Assembly: GCA_001038565.1 (NCBI GenBank)
Contig: LFJO01000003.1
Location: 178,849 to 242,848, forward strand
Reading direction: 5' to 3'
DNA: 64,000 bases
From: Alkalihalobacillus pseudalcaliphilus
GTDB lineage: Bacteria > Bacillota > Bacilli > Bacillales > Bacillaceae_D
Shown: positions 52,615-62,068 of the stretch, in pieces
Numbering within the stretch: position 1 is the stretch's first letter
Layout of the letters: each line of letters opens with the position of its first letter
Translations under genes and position numbers: made by a program
Notes under the pieces: generated by a model
What the model was told of the DNA's origin: nothing
Seen by the model: only the letters and a program-made list of their open reading frames with translations
Databases searched by the model: none

Positions 52615-52786
52615 GTTGTCATGACGAGATATCTACTGTTTCAGAGCTGAAATGAATGTCTTTAGTAAGCGAACAGTCAAAACCGACATGGCGAAGCTAG
52701 TTAGTTCAGTGCCACCCCGCAGGACGCGGAGCAGGATTTTCGGTAGCGGCGAGCAATGCTCTATGTTAGCACTTTCATATAAAAGG
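52615..52786 (+). repeat. Dispersed intergenic element, type A copy 4
   Basis: The core TTTTCGGTAGCG (52737-52748) is preceded by CGCAGGACGCGGAGCAGGA and followed by GCTCTATGTTAGCAC; it ends TTTCATATAAAA. This end abuts the AGGAG that serves sdaAB, so the element forms the immediate 5' leader of that gene. Nothing else is recognisable in 52480-52790. Confidence 0.72.
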
Positions 52787-52796
52787 AGTAATGTCG

Positions 52797-53459
52797 ATGA
52801 AATATCGTACAGTTTTTGATATTATAGGTCCGGTTATGGTTGGACCATCCAGTTCACATACAGCTGGGGCTGCCCGAATTGGTAAAGTTGCCAGAACATT
52901 ATTTGGTAAAGAGCCAGTAAAAGCAAGTTTTCATTTATTTGGTTCCTTTGAAAAAACCTATAAAGGACACGGGACAGATGTCGCGCTTGTGGCAGGTATT
53001 CTAGATTTTGAAACAGATGATCCGAGGCTTCCCAAAGCGATCGACTTAGCAAAGGCAAAAGGCATGGAGATACACTTTATCGAAGAAGAAGCTAAAATGG
53101 AACACCCTAATACCGTTAAAGTTGTCTTAGAGCATGGTGGGGAAAGAATTGAGCTTGTCGGTATTTCGATTGGAGGCGGAAAAATTGAAATCATTGAATT
53201 AAATGGTTTTGAATTAAAGCTTTCTGGTAATCACCCTGCTATATTAGTGGTGCATAATGATCGAGCGGGTGTGATCGCAGCTGTTGCTAACGTACTAGCT
53301 GCAAAAAGTATGAATATCGGACATATGGAGGTTTCCCGTAAAGAGAAAGGACAAGAGGCGTTAATGGTCATTGAAGTGGATCAGAACGTCGATACAGATG
53401 TCTTACATGAATTAAACAAACTACCTCATATTGAACATGTAACAAAAATTCATGAATAA
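52797..53459 (+). CDS. sdaAB: L-serine dehydratase, beta subunit
   Basis: With SdaAA this forms the iron-sulfur L-serine dehydratase that makes pyruvate and ammonia. The 220-residue protein has the serine-dehydratase beta domain (YRTVFDIIGPVMVGPSSSHTAGA, in the first 25 residues) and a C-terminal ACT domain (HPAILVVHNDRAGVIAAVAN, MNIGHMEVSRKE), the likely serine-sensing site. I chose ATG 52797 because AGGAG is only 2 bp from the in-frame ATG at 52791. It lies 12 bp before sdaAA. Confidence 0.95.
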   Translation: MKYRTVFDIIGPVMVGPSSSHTAGAARIGKVARTLFGKEPVKASFHLFGSFEKTYKGHGTDVALVAGILDFETDDPRLPKAIDLAKAKGMEIHFIEEEAKMEHPNTVKVVLEHGGERIELVGISIGGGKIEIIELNGFELKLSGNHPAILVVHNDRAGVIAAVANVLAAKSMNIGHMEVSRKEKGQEALMVIEVDQNVDTDVLHELNKLPHIEHVTKIHE

Positions 53460-53471
53460 GGGAGAATGAAT

Positions 53472-54359
53472 ATGTTTAAAAATGTTGCGGAACTGATTGA
53501 AAAAGCAGAACGTGAGAATAAACAAATATCAGAAATAATGATTGAACAAGAAATGGATGTAACCGATAAATCAAGAGAAGATATTTATGATAAAATGCGT
53601 AAAAATCTACAAGTGATGGAAGCGGCTGTTGAAAGAGGGATATCTGAAGATGTTCGCTCTGTGTCTGGACTAACTGGTGGGGATGCGGTTTTATTACAAA
53701 GATATATCCAACAAGGTCAATTTCTCTCAAGTGAAGTATTACTTGATGCCGTTAGTAAAGCGGTTGCAACAAATGAAGTGAATGCGGCTATGGGAACGAT
53801 TTGTGCGACCCCTACAGCTGGATCTGCGGGTGTTGTTCCTGGTGTTTTATTTGGTATGAAAAATAAACTAAACCCAACGGAAGAGCAAATGATTCGTTAT
53901 TTATTTGTTGCAGGTGCATTTGGTTTTGTAGTGGCTAATAACGCATCGATTTCTGGAGCGGCTGGAGGCTGCCAAGCGGAGGTAGGATCAGCTACTGGGA
54001 TGGCCGCTGCCGCACTTGTAGAATTAGCAGGAGGGACCCCAAAACAGTCTGCAGAAGCCATGGCTATCGCTTTGAAAAATATGTTAGGCCTAGTTTGTGA
54101 TCCTGTGGCAGGATTAGTTGAAGTTCCCTGTGTAAAAAGGAATGCGATGGGTGCTTCTAACGCAATTGTTGCTGCTGATATGGCTTTGGCAGGAATTACT
54201 AGTCGAATTCCTTGTGATGAAGTGATTGACGCCATGTATCGAATCGGACAAACGATGCCAGAAACTTTACGTGAAACGGGTGAAGGTGGTTTAGCTGCTA
54301 CACCAACAGGGCGAGCATTAGCGGCTAAGATTTTTGGTAGTGCTGTCGTTAATCAATGA
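53472..54359 (+). CDS. sdaAA: L-serine dehydratase, alpha (iron-sulfur) subunit
   Basis: This subunit holds the catalytic [4Fe-4S] cluster. The 295-residue protein shows TICATPTAGSAGVVPGVLFG near residue 115, GAAGGCQAEVGSATGMAAAA near 170 and GLVCDPVAGLVEVPCVKRNA near 210; the conserved cysteines in these blocks are the cluster ligands of the family. ATG 53472 is chosen over 53466 for spacing from GGGAGA. The stop overlaps the recG start region. Confidence 0.95.
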   Translation: MFKNVAELIEKAERENKQISEIMIEQEMDVTDKSREDIYDKMRKNLQVMEAAVERGISEDVRSVSGLTGGDAVLLQRYIQQGQFLSSEVLLDAVSKAVATNEVNAAMGTICATPTAGSAGVVPGVLFGMKNKLNPTEEQMIRYLFVAGAFGFVVANNASISGAAGGCQAEVGSATGMAAAALVELAGGTPKQSAEAMAIALKNMLGLVCDPVAGLVEVPCVKRNAMGASNAIVAADMALAGITSRIPCDEVIDAMYRIGQTMPETLRETGEGGLAATPTGRALAAKIFGSAVVNQ

Positions 54360-56404
54360 GTAATATGATCAAACAATCGGTAAAAGAAGTACACGGCATA
54401 GGAGATGAAGCTTGTGAGCAGTTACAAGCTATTAAAGTGGAAACTATCCTTGATTTGCTAGAGTACCTCCCATTCCGATATGAGGACTATCATATACGTG
54501 ATTTACACGATGTCAAACATGATGAACGTGTTACGGTTTTAGGAGTAGTCCATAGTGAGCCATCGATGCGTTTTTTTAGCAAAAAAAAGAGTCGCTTAAC
54601 TATCAGACTACTCGTGAATCAAGTTTTGATAACTGTGACATTTTTTAACCAGCCATATTTAAAAAGTAAATTTAAGCTTGGTGAAGAAGTTACCGTAACA
54701 GGAAAATGGGACCAGCATCGTATGACGATTACAGCAAGTCAAGCTAATTTTGGTCAAAGCTCTAGTACGGGTAAAGTGGAACCGATATATTCAGCTGCTG
54801 GTAAGCTAACGAGTAAGGCCATTAAGCGTTATATTAAGAATGCTTGTACACAATTTTTAAGTCAAATGGAAGAAAATTTACCGTCCTATTTGTTGGAACA
54901 ATATAAACTTCCTAACCGCCAGGACGCCATTTATCAGCTTCATTTTCCCCAATCGAAGGAACAGCTCAAACACGCAAGGCGTCGAATGATTTATGAGGAA
55001 TTTTTACTTTTTCAATTAAAAATGCAAGCTTTTCGAAAAGGGCAAAGAGAGCAATCTGGTGGAAAGGCGACCTTATTGCCAATCAAAGAAATGGATCAAT
55101 TTAAAGCAAAATTGCCATTTCCATTAACGAATGCCCAACAAAGAGTTGTGCAAGAAATTATGACAGATATTCAATCTCCGTATCGGATGAATCGATTATT
55201 ACAAGGTGATGTAGGCGCAGGTAAAACGGTTGTGGCTGCGATCTGTATGTTTGGTATCGTTCAGGCAGGTTATCAAGCGGCCATGATGGTTCCTACAGAA
55301 ATTTTAGCGGAACAGCATGAACAATCATTACAAAAGCTACTTGAACCGTTTGGTATAAAGGTTTGTCTTTTAACTGGAAAAGTAAAAGGAAAAAAGCGGA
55401 AAGAGCTCCTACAACAGTTACAGAATGGAGATATTGATATTGTTGTGGGTACGCACGCTCTCATTCAGGATGAGGTTATTTATCACAATTTAGCTTTAGT
55501 TATCACCGATGAGCAGCATCGTTTTGGCGTAGAGCAAAGACGTGCTTTAAGAAGTAAAGGGGAGAATCCAGACGTTCTATTTATGACGGCAACACCGATA
55601 CCGAGAACGTTAGCGATCTCTGTTTTTGGAGATATGGATGTGTCAATTATTGATGAATTGCCAGCAGGTCGTAAAGAAATTGAAACGTATTGGACGAAAC
55701 CAGATACATTTGAGCGCGTAATGGATTTTATAAAAAAAGAACTAGTGGCAGGTAGACAGGCCTATGTCATCTGTCCATTAATTGAAGAGTCGGAAAAGCT
55801 TGATTTACAAAATGCATTAGATGTCCATATGACGATTCAACAGTTTTTTACGGGTCAGTATCAAGTTGGCCTCATGCATGGTCGTTTGCATTCGGATGAA
55901 AAAGAAGAGGTTATGAATGCGTTTAGTAAAAATGATGTCCAAATACTGGTTTCTACTACGGTTGTAGAAGTGGGTGTAAACGTCCCGAATGCAACGGTTA
56001 TGGTGATCTATGATGCCGAGCGGTTTGGCCTGTCGCAACTTCACCAATTAAGAGGGAGAGTGGGTCGTGGTTCAGAGCAATCGTATTGTATTTTATTAGC
56101 TGATCCTAAGTCTGAAGTAGGAAAAGAACGAATGCGTATCATGACTGAAACGAATGATGGTTTTGTTTTATCTGAGAAAGACTTAGAATTACGTGGACCA
56201 GGTGATTTTTTTGGTGAAAAACAGAGTGGCTTGCCTAATTTTAAGGTGGCTGATGTTGTCCACGATTACCGTGCGCTTGAAGTAGCACGGGCAGATGCGT
56301 CAAAGTTTATAAATAGTGATGTTTTTTGGCAAGATGATGCCTTTCAAAAGTTAAGGGAATACCTAATGGAACAAGGTGTTTTTGATGGAGAAAAGCTGGA
56401 TTAA
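54356..56404 (+). CDS. recG: ATP-dependent DNA helicase RecG
   Basis: RecG regresses stalled forks and processes recombination junctions. The 682-residue protein has the wedge/OB domain (LLEYLPFRYEDYHIRDL, HDERVTVLGVVHSEPS), Walker A GDVGAGKTVVAA near residue 284, DEQHRFGVEQR near 386, and C-terminal motifs QLRGRVGRGSEQSYCIL and the TRG-like region after ELRGPGDFFGEKQSG. ATG 54356 overlaps the sdaAA stop; in-frame ATG 54365 is an alternative. Confidence 0.95.
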   Translation: MSNMIKQSVKEVHGIGDEACEQLQAIKVETILDLLEYLPFRYEDYHIRDLHDVKHDERVTVLGVVHSEPSMRFFSKKKSRLTIRLLVNQVLITVTFFNQPYLKSKFKLGEEVTVTGKWDQHRMTITASQANFGQSSSTGKVEPIYSAAGKLTSKAIKRYIKNACTQFLSQMEENLPSYLLEQYKLPNRQDAIYQLHFPQSKEQLKHARRRMIYEEFLLFQLKMQAFRKGQREQSGGKATLLPIKEMDQFKAKLPFPLTNAQQRVVQEIMTDIQSPYRMNRLLQGDVGAGKTVVAAICMFGIVQAGYQAAMMVPTEILAEQHEQSLQKLLEPFGIKVCLLTGKVKGKKRKELLQQLQNGDIDIVVGTHALIQDEVIYHNLALVITDEQHRFGVEQRRALRSKGENPDVLFMTATPIPRTLAISVFGDMDVSIIDELPAGRKEIETYWTKPDTFERVMDFIKKELVAGRQAYVICPLIEESEKLDLQNALDVHMTIQQFFTGQYQVGLMHGRLHSDEKEEVMNAFSKNDVQILVSTTVVEVGVNVPNATVMVIYDAERFGLSQLHQLRGRVGRGSEQSYCILLADPKSEVGKERMRIMTETNDGFVLSEKDLELRGPGDFFGEKQSGLPNFKVADVVHDYRALEVARADASKFINSDVFWQDDAFQKLREYLMEQGVFDGEKLD

Positions 56405-56416
56405 TAAATTTTAGTA

Positions 56417-56445
56417 TTGAAATGATTACCTAAGAATTATATACT
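56417..56445 (+). promoter_or_regulatory. Sigma A promoter of the fapR-plsX-fabD-fabG operon
   Basis: TTGAAA (56417-56422) and TATACT (56440-56445) are separated by exactly 17 bp, a strong sigma A promoter just after recG. Confidence 0.8.
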
Positions 56446-56446
56446 A

Positions 56447-56468
56447 CTCTTAGTACCTAGTCATATAA
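56447..56468 (+). promoter_or_regulatory. FapR operator upstream of fapR
   Basis: TTAGTACCTAGT (56450-56461) matches the core of the known FapR box, with AT-rich flanks. It lies immediately downstream of the -10 box, over the expected transcription start, so FapR would block its own operon and malonyl-CoA would release it. Confidence 0.88.
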
Positions 56469-56474
56469 AGATGG

Positions 56475-57089
56475 ATGGTGCAGAATATGAAGCTTAAAAA
56501 AAGGGATAGACAAAGATTACTGAAAGAAACATTAGAAAATGATCCATTTATGACAGACGAGGCTTTATCGAGCCATTTTAGTGTCAGCATACAAACAATT
56601 CGCTTAGATCGAATGGAGCTTGCGATTCCCGAATTAAGAGAACGAATTAAGGATGTAGCTAAGCAGCAGCTTGATGATGTGAAAGCTTTGCAACCGGAAG
56701 AAGTCATTGGTGAGATTGTCGACTTACAACTTGACGATCGTGCGATTTCAATTTTAGATATACAACCGGAGCAAGTATTTGCAAAAACAGGTATTGCCAG
56801 AGGCCATCACTTATTTGCACAAGCCAACTCACTAGCTGTCGCCATTATCAATGATGAAATGGCTTTAACTAATAAGGCGACTATTCGGTTCACAAGGCAA
56901 GTACGAGCACAAGAACGCGTGATCGCAAAAGCCGAGGTTTTACGGACGGAAAAAGAGCGAACCGTAGTTGATGTGCAAAGTTTTGTAGGGGAAGAGCTTG
57001 TATTCTCAGGTGAATTTGTGATGTATCGATCCAACCAGAGAAACAAAAACGAACAAAAGGGACGTGTTGACAGTGAAAATCGCTCTTGA
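56475..57089 (+). CDS. fapR: Fatty acid and phospholipid biosynthesis repressor FapR
   Basis: FapR represses lipid synthesis genes and is induced by malonyl-CoA. The protein of about 200-204 residues has an N-terminal helix-turn-helix ([29 protein letters not shown], about residues 25-55), a linker, and a C-terminal hotdog-fold effector domain ([56 protein letters not shown]). ATG 56475 or 56487 may be the start; neither has a strong ribosome site. The 3' end overlaps plsX, and its operator lies just upstream. Confidence 0.95.
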   Translation: MVQNMKLKKRDRQRLLKETLENDPFMTDEALSSHFSVSIQTIRLDRMELAIPELRERIKDVAKQQLDDVKALQPEEVIGEIVDLQLDDRAISILDIQPEQVFAKTGIARGHHLFAQANSLAVAIINDEMALTNKATIRFTRQVRAQERVIAKAEVLRTEKERTVVDVQSFVGEELVFSGEFVMYRSNQRNKNEQKGRVDSENRS

Positions 57090-58074
57090 TGCAATGGGTG
57101 GGGACAATGCCCCGAAAGCACAGGTGGAGGCAGCCGAAAGAGCCGTCAGAGAATTAAAAGGGTTAGAAATTACTTTAGTAGGTCATGAGGAAGAAATAAA
57201 GAAACACTTAAAAAATTCTACCGGTATTACGATTTTTCATACAACAGAAAAAATAGAGGATACAGATCAACCGACGATGGCTGTTAGAAGGAAGAAAGAT
57301 TCTTCTATGGTACTTGCCGTTCGTGAAGTGAAAGAAGGTCGGGCTGATGCATGTATTTCTTCTGGAAACACAGGAGCATTAATGACAGCAGGGTTGTTAC
57401 ATGTTGGTCGAATTAAAGGTATTGAGCGCCCGGCACTAGCACCGATGTTACCAACGATTGATGGTAGAGGTTTTTTATTGCTGGATGTTGGTGCTAATAT
57501 GGATGCAAAACCAAATCAAATTTTACAATATGCACTCATGGGTAATATTTATATGTCAATGGTACGTAAAATCAAAACACCTAGAGTTGGATTGGTCAAT
57601 GTTGGTTCAGAGGATGGAAAAGGCAATGAGCTAATGAAGGAAAGTTTTTCATTACTGAAAGAGGCTCCCCTTATATTTCATGGCAACATTGAAGCTCGTT
57701 ACCTATTAGAAGGACAAGTTGATGTTGCGGTTTGCGATGGTTTCTCGGGTAATTTGATTTTAAAGAGTATTGAAGGCACTGCCTCAGCACTTTTTGCCTT
57801 ATTAAAGCAGGAATTTACAAGTTCTGTGAAAAATAAAATTGGTGCAGGGATTTTAAAGCCTAGCTTTAAAGAGATTAAAAATAAAATGGATTACTCAGAA
57901 TATGGTGGTGCAGCTTTATTTGGCTTAAAAGCCCCTGTGATTAAAGCGCATGGTTCATCCGATGCGAATGCGGTCTATAATGCGATTCGTCAGGCTTATG
58001 AAATGGTTGAGAAGCAAGTTGTGACGATCATTAAAGATGAATTGACTAAATTAAAAGTAGAACAAGAAGTTTAA
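57073..58074 (+). CDS. plsX: Phosphate acyltransferase PlsX
   Basis: PlsX makes acyl-phosphate from acyl-ACP for PlsY. The 333-residue protein shows [17 protein letters not shown] at the start, [21 protein letters not shown] near 97, [12 protein letters not shown], and ANVG-type [16 protein letters not shown]. The start is uncertain: GTG 57073 fits the family start, while GTG 57064 and TTG 57067 are in frame and also behind AAAGGGA. All overlap the fapR 3' end, indicating coupling. Confidence 0.94.
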   Translation: MKIALDAMGGDNAPKAQVEAAERAVRELKGLEITLVGHEEEIKKHLKNSTGITIFHTTEKIEDTDQPTMAVRRKKDSSMVLAVREVKEGRADACISSGNTGALMTAGLLHVGRIKGIERPALAPMLPTIDGRGFLLLDVGANMDAKPNQILQYALMGNIYMSMVRKIKTPRVGLVNVGSEDGKGNELMKESFSLLKEAPLIFHGNIEARYLLEGQVDVAVCDGFSGNLILKSIEGTASALFALLKQEFTSSVKNKIGAGILKPSFKEIKNKMDYSEYGGAALFGLKAPVIKAHGSSDANAVYNAIRQAYEMVEKQVVTIIKDELTKLKVEQEV

Positions 58075-58089
58075 AAGGAGCTGATGCCG

Positions 58090-59037
58090 ATGGGAAGAAT
58101 CGCCTTTTTATTCCCTGGACAAGGATCACAAGCAGTAGGAATGGGTCAAAGCTTACGTGATTCAAATGATAATAGCCTTGCCGTATTTAAACGATCTAAT
58201 GAAAAGCTTCAGTTCGATCTAACGGATATTATTGAAAATGGACCTGAAGAAAAGCTGAGACGAACAGAGTTTGCACAGCCTGCCCTTGTAACCATGAGTA
58301 TCGCTGTTCTTGAATTACTAAAGGAAAAAGGGATAAAGCCAGACTTCGTAGCGGGACATAGCTTAGGTGAGTATAGTGCATTAGTTTGTGCAAATGTATT
58401 ATCTTTTGAAGATGCTGTATATGCGGTTCATAAGCGTGGACTTTATATGGAAGAAGCTATGCCGTTTGGAGAAGGTGCGATGTCCGCTGTATTAGGGCTA
58501 GAGCGTGATGTATTGCAAGAGGTTTGTGATAGGGTGAAAGAGGCAGGTCTCGTTGCAGAGCTCGCTAACTTAAACTGTCCGGGACAAATTGTAATCTCAG
58601 GTTCGGCAGAGGGCATAGAGAAAGCAGGCGTGTTGGCAAAGGAAGCAGGTGCTAAGCGGGTTTTACCACTTCAAGTAAGCGGACCATTCCACTCTTCGCT
58701 TATGATGCCATGTGCTAAGAGGCTGGAAGATGTGCTTGCTAACATTCCTTTTTATGATGCTGAAATACCGGTTATTGCCAACGTTTCAGCCAAGGCACTT
58801 ACCGATAAAGAGGCCATCAAAGCTAGTTTAGTAGAGCAAGTGTATTCCCCTGTTTTATGGGAGGATACGATTTTGACATTATTAGAACAAGGTGTCGATA
58901 CATTTATTGAAATTGGTAATGGTAATGTCTTAACTGGTCTTGTTAAGAAAGTGAATCGACGAGTACAGGCATTTGCGATAAGTGATCAGGAAAGCTTGGC
59001 AAAAGCTCTGGAAAAGTTAGAAGGAGGTAACCGTTAA
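58090..59037 (+). CDS. fabD: Malonyl-CoA:ACP transacylase FabD
   Basis: FabD loads malonyl groups onto ACP. The 315-residue protein begins [16 protein letters not shown], has the catalytic serine in [11 protein letters not shown] near residue 90, and the catalytic histidine in [10 protein letters not shown] near 199. ATG 58090 sits at better spacing from AAAGGAG than in-frame ATG 58084. The stop overlaps the fabG ATG (TAATG). Confidence 0.96.
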   Translation: MGRIAFLFPGQGSQAVGMGQSLRDSNDNSLAVFKRSNEKLQFDLTDIIENGPEEKLRRTEFAQPALVTMSIAVLELLKEKGIKPDFVAGHSLGEYSALVCANVLSFEDAVYAVHKRGLYMEEAMPFGEGAMSAVLGLERDVLQEVCDRVKEAGLVAELANLNCPGQIVISGSAEGIEKAGVLAKEAGAKRVLPLQVSGPFHSSLMMPCAKRLEDVLANIPFYDAEIPVIANVSAKALTDKEAIKASLVEQVYSPVLWEDTILTLLEQGVDTFIEIGNGNVLTGLVKKVNRRVQAFAISDQESLAKALEKLEGGNR

Positions 59038-59780
59038 TGTTATCAGGTCAAGTAGCGATTGTTACAGGTGCTTCGCGTGGGATTGGTGAGGCCATTGCTC
59101 TAGAACTAGCAGCTAAAGGTGCTCATATCGTCGTGAATTATGCAGGTAGTGCAGATAAGGCGGAAGCGGTTGTAGAAAGGGCAAAAGAGCTAGGCGTTAA
59201 AGCGTTTGCTTATCAAGCGAATGTTGCGAATGCTGAAGAAGTACAGGCGATGGTTAAAGAGACTGTTCAAGCATTCGGTCGAGTCGACATTTTAGTTAAT
59301 AATGCCGGGATTAATCGCGATAATTTGGTTATGCGTATGAAAGAGGACGATTGGGATGCTGTTATTAATACGAACTTAAAAGGTGTTTTTAATTGCTCAA
59401 AAGCGGTAACGAGGCAAATGATGAAGCAACGTTATGGTCGTATCATTAATATCTCCTCTGTTGTTGGCGTCTTAGGAAATGCGGGACAAGCTAATTATGT
59501 CGCTGCTAAAGCGGGTGTTATTGGATTGACCAAAACCTTAGCACGAGAGCTTTCAAACCGAAATATTTTAGTGAACGCAGTGGCTCCAGGATTTATTACG
59601 ACAGATATGACAGACGAGCTTGGGGAAAAAACGAAAACACAGTTACTAGCTCAAATTCCTTTAGGTAAATTAGGAGAACCAGCTCATATTGCTAAGACTG
59701 TTGGTTTTTTAGCGAGTGAGGATGCGAGTTACATGACAGGTCAAACCTTACATGTTGATGGTGGAATGGTTATGCCTTAA
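59037..59780 (+). CDS. fabG: 3-oxoacyl-ACP reductase FabG
   Basis: FabG reduces beta-ketoacyl-ACP with NADPH. The 247-residue short-chain dehydrogenase has the Rossmann motif [12 protein letters not shown] near residues 10-21, NNAG near 87, and the catalytic triad Ser (INISSVVG), Tyr and Lys (YVAAKAG) near 137-155. AAGGAGGTAACC precedes the ATG. It is followed by acpP after 106 bp. Confidence 0.96.
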   Translation: MLSGQVAIVTGASRGIGEAIALELAAKGAHIVVNYAGSADKAEAVVERAKELGVKAFAYQANVANAEEVQAMVKETVQAFGRVDILVNNAGINRDNLVMRMKEDDWDAVINTNLKGVFNCSKAVTRQMMKQRYGRIINISSVVGVLGNAGQANYVAAKAGVIGLTKTLARELSNRNILVNAVAPGFITTDMTDELGEKTKTQLLAQIPLGKLGEPAHIAKTVGFLASEDASYMTGQTLHVDGGMVMP

Positions 59781-59886
59781 GGGCAAGGTTGAGGAGATTT
59801 TCGACAAAATCAATCTTGACAAGTTTAACAGCTATCGGTAAAATTCAGCTAGCTTGTGTTCTTTTTTGAGAGGGGGTGAACGGAAC

Positions 59887-60120
59887 ATGGCAGATACATT
59901 AACACGTGTAAGTAAGATTATTGTAGACCGTCTTGGAGTTGATGAGTCAGAGGTAAAACTTGAAGCATCGTTTAAAGAAGACTTAGGTGCAGATTCACTA
60001 GATGTAGTTGAGCTTGTTATGGAACTTGAAGATGAGTTTGAATTAACAATTTCTGATGAAGATGCGGAGAAAATTTCTACTGTTGCAGATGTAGTAGAAT
60101 ACATAAATAGCAACAGCTAA
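59887..60120 (+). CDS. acpP: Acyl carrier protein
   Basis: ACP carries growing acyl chains. The 77-residue acidic protein has the phosphopantetheine attachment serine in [15 protein letters not shown] near residue 37. ATG 59887 follows AGGGGGTGAAC; the open frame from 59854 covers the leader. It may be transcribed with fabG or from its own promoter in the 106-bp gap. Confidence 0.97.
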   Translation: MADTLTRVSKIIVDRLGVDESEVKLEASFKEDLGADSLDVVELVMELEDEFELTISDEDAEKISTVADVVEYINSNS

Positions 60121-60126
60121 ATGATG

Positions 60127-60160
60127 AAGTCTCATATGGAAAGCCATATGAGACTTGATT
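60127..60160 (+). terminator. Hairpin after acpP
   Basis: AAGTCTCATATGG pairs perfectly with CCATATGAGACTT over 4 nt, but the T run after it is weak (GATTTC). It is likely an attenuating or processing hairpin before rnc. Confidence 0.65.
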
Positions 60161-60247
60161 TCTATCTTATTTCTTTGTTGATGATGACGTTTTCACTAAA
60201 AAAGTGATAAGATAGAGATGGAGAAAAATTGAATGATGGAGGTAGCC

Positions 60248-61039
60248 ATGTCACAGTCTTCGAAAAACCAGCGAAAAGCCAAATCGTCTTTTTATGAGCG
60301 TAAAAGAAGCCCAAGACGTTTGACTTTGACAAGTGAGCAAAGACAGAAGTTTGATGTCTTGCAGGAGCGTATTGGCATGACTTTTGAAAACAAAAAGCTG
60401 TTAATCCAAGCTTTCACCCATTCATCCTATGTGAATGAGCACCGCATTTATACATTTCAAGATAATGAAAGGCTTGAGTTCTTAGGGGATGCCGTCTTAG
60501 AGCTTGCTGTATCGCAATTTCTTTTTAAGAAATTTAAAGCGATGAGCGAAGGCGATATGACCAAATTAAGAGCTTCCATTGTCTGTGAGCCTTCTTTGGC
60601 GAAATTTGCTGAAGAGCTGCAATTTGGACAATTAGTCTTATTAGGTAAAGGGGAAGAGATTACAGGAGGGCGTATGCGTCCGGCATTACTTGCGGATGTA
60701 TTTGAATCGTTTATTGGTGCCTTACATCTCGACCAAGGTATAGACGCGGTTTTTAACTTTTTAGCACAAACGATTTATCCGAAAATAAACGATGGTGCTT
60801 TTTCTCATATGATGGATTTCAAGAGTCAATTACAAGAGTTAATACAGCGTGATAATTTAGGTCAAATTCAATATTTGATCGTACAAGAACGAGGACCTGC
60901 CCATAATCGCGAGTTCGTCTCAGAGGTCCAGCTGAATGGACAAGCATTAGGAATTGGAACAGGTCGTTCAAAAAAAGAAGCGGAACAACATGCCGCTCAG
61001 CAAGCTTTAATGAAGCTTAGTCAAAAATCTCCTTCTTAA
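60248..61039 (+). CDS. rnc: Ribonuclease III
   Basis: RNase III cleaves double-stranded RNA, including rRNA precursors. The 263-residue protein has a basic N-terminal extension, the catalytic signature [17 protein letters not shown] near residues 76-92, and a C-terminal dsRNA-binding domain ([17 protein letters not shown] ... [16 protein letters not shown]). ATG 60248 follows TGGAGGTAGCC; in-frame ATG codons at 60233 and 60236 lie upstream of that site. In B. subtilis smc follows; here a minus-strand insertion intervenes. Confidence 0.96.
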   Translation: MSQSSKNQRKAKSSFYERKRSPRRLTLTSEQRQKFDVLQERIGMTFENKKLLIQAFTHSSYVNEHRIYTFQDNERLEFLGDAVLELAVSQFLFKKFKAMSEGDMTKLRASIVCEPSLAKFAEELQFGQLVLLGKGEEITGGRMRPALLADVFESFIGALHLDQGIDAVFNFLAQTIYPKINDGAFSHMMDFKSQLQELIQRDNLGQIQYLIVQERGPAHNREFVSEVQLNGQALGIGTGRSKKEAEQHAAQQALMKLSQKSPS

Positions 61040-61047
61040 TCATAAAA

Positions 61048-61093
61048 AACACTGCATAAGTTGTTGCTATTAACAACTTATGCAGTGTTTTTT
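61048..61093 (+). terminator. Terminator of rnc
   Basis: AACACTGCATAAGTTGTT pairs perfectly with AACAACTTATGCAGTGTT, an 18-bp stem, followed by a T run. Confidence 0.93.
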
Positions 61094-61258
61094 TCAGTAT
61101 TAGACGAGAGTAGATGAGAATAATGTGCTGTCGTCGTAGCGGGAGAGTGCAAAATGGATGAGTACAACCAAAAGGAAACGATGGATTTTACATGAACCCA
61201 GAAAATGAAATCATATAATGACTTCTTCAATAATTCTTTAGCTTCTATACAAAGAAAC

Positions 61259-61288
61259 AGCCACACAAGTCAAGTGACTTATGTGGCT
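61259..61288. terminator. Hairpin after the UPF0435 gene
   Basis: AGCCACACAAGTCA faces TGACTTATGTGGCT, a long stem with one mismatch, just downstream of the minus-strand UPF0435 stop. It is followed on that strand by GTTTCTTTG, a weak terminator tail. Confidence 0.55.
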
Positions 61289-61293
61289 ACTTC

Positions 61294-61515
61294 TTATGCA
61301 CGTAATTTACCTAGTTCAGAAGCAATGGCATCGAGCTCGCTTACAGAAAAATTCGGCTTACTCATAATCATTTCATAAATTTCAACTAAGTCGTCGTATT
61401 TATTCGTATTAAAACTCTTTGCATTAATCGCACCCGCATTAACAAATTGTAGCTTATCTTTAATCGCTTCAATCATATACTCAATATTTTCACGATTATT
61501 TTCACGTAAATCCAA
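61294..61515 (-). CDS. UPF0435 (DUF1128) family protein, YfkK-like
   Basis: This 73-residue protein matches the UPF0435 family: ENIEYMIEAIKDKLQFVNAGAI, YDDLVEIYEMIMSK and FSVSELDAIASELGKLR. Function is unknown. TTG 61515 is chosen as start because AGGGGGT lies 7 bp upstream and gives the usual family length; an ATG at 61539 would lie upstream of that site. In B. subtilis the yfkK homolog lies elsewhere, so its place between rnc and smc is part of an insertion. Confidence 0.82.
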   Translation of the reverse strand: MDLRENNRENIEYMIEAIKDKLQFVNAGAINAKSFNTNKYDDLVEIYEMIMSKPNFSVSELDAIASELGKLRA

Positions 61516-61600
61516 TCGAAGTACCCCCTGTAGTTCCATTCAAATGAACGGACTTATTTATACTAGTTTATCATTAAATGTAGCTTGTTGGGAACTACTA

Positions 61601-62038
61601 TTATCTTTCTTTGACTGGGTTATAGATCGTAAGTTTTCGTTCACTTTCATAAAGTTCAAAAATCATGTCATCCGTGTACGTATAATTCATGGAGAATATC
61701 CATCTTACTAACTGATCATAATAGTTACCCATATCTTCTAAATGAAAGATTGTCTCGAAAACACCATATGTTCTAAGCGGACAGTCTAAAGTAATAAAAT
61801 GGTTTGGAAGTTCTTTTGGGAAATGGTTAACGATAAAACCAATATAAAAGGAGCCAACTTGGTGTTGCTCATCTCTTTTTGCTTCATAAGCAATTACATA
61901 ATGGGGTTCATCCAAGTCAAACAGATAGGTCAGCTTCTTCACTTCCAGGACCTTTTCGGGGATAACATGAGAATAATTAGAAAAATCCTCCGTATATTTT
62001 CTGGCGACTATTTGAAATGTACGATTCTCGAAATACAT
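61601..62038 (-). CDS. GyrI-like (effector-binding domain) protein, short form
   Basis: This 145-residue protein is not firmly recognised. Its C-terminal half, TYGVFETIFHLEDMGNYYDQLVRWIF ... DMIFELYESERKLTIYNPVK, follows the pattern of GyrI-like/AraC effector-binding domains (Y-VFE, W, E-Y, I-PV). Such domains bind small molecules and occur in anti-toxin or regulatory proteins. TGGAGGGG precedes the ATG. It is 30 bp downstream of a second GyrI-like gene, so the two likely share a transcript. Confidence 0.6.
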   Translation of the reverse strand: MYFENRTFQIVARKYTEDFSNYSHVIPEKVLEVKKLTYLFDLDEPHYVIAYEAKRDEQHQVGSFYIGFIVNHFPKELPNHFITLDCPLRTYGVFETIFHLEDMGNYYDQLVRWIFSMNYTYTDDMIFELYESERKLTIYNPVKER

Positions 62039-62068
62039 GATTTCCCCTCCATCTTTGGTTGATAATGG

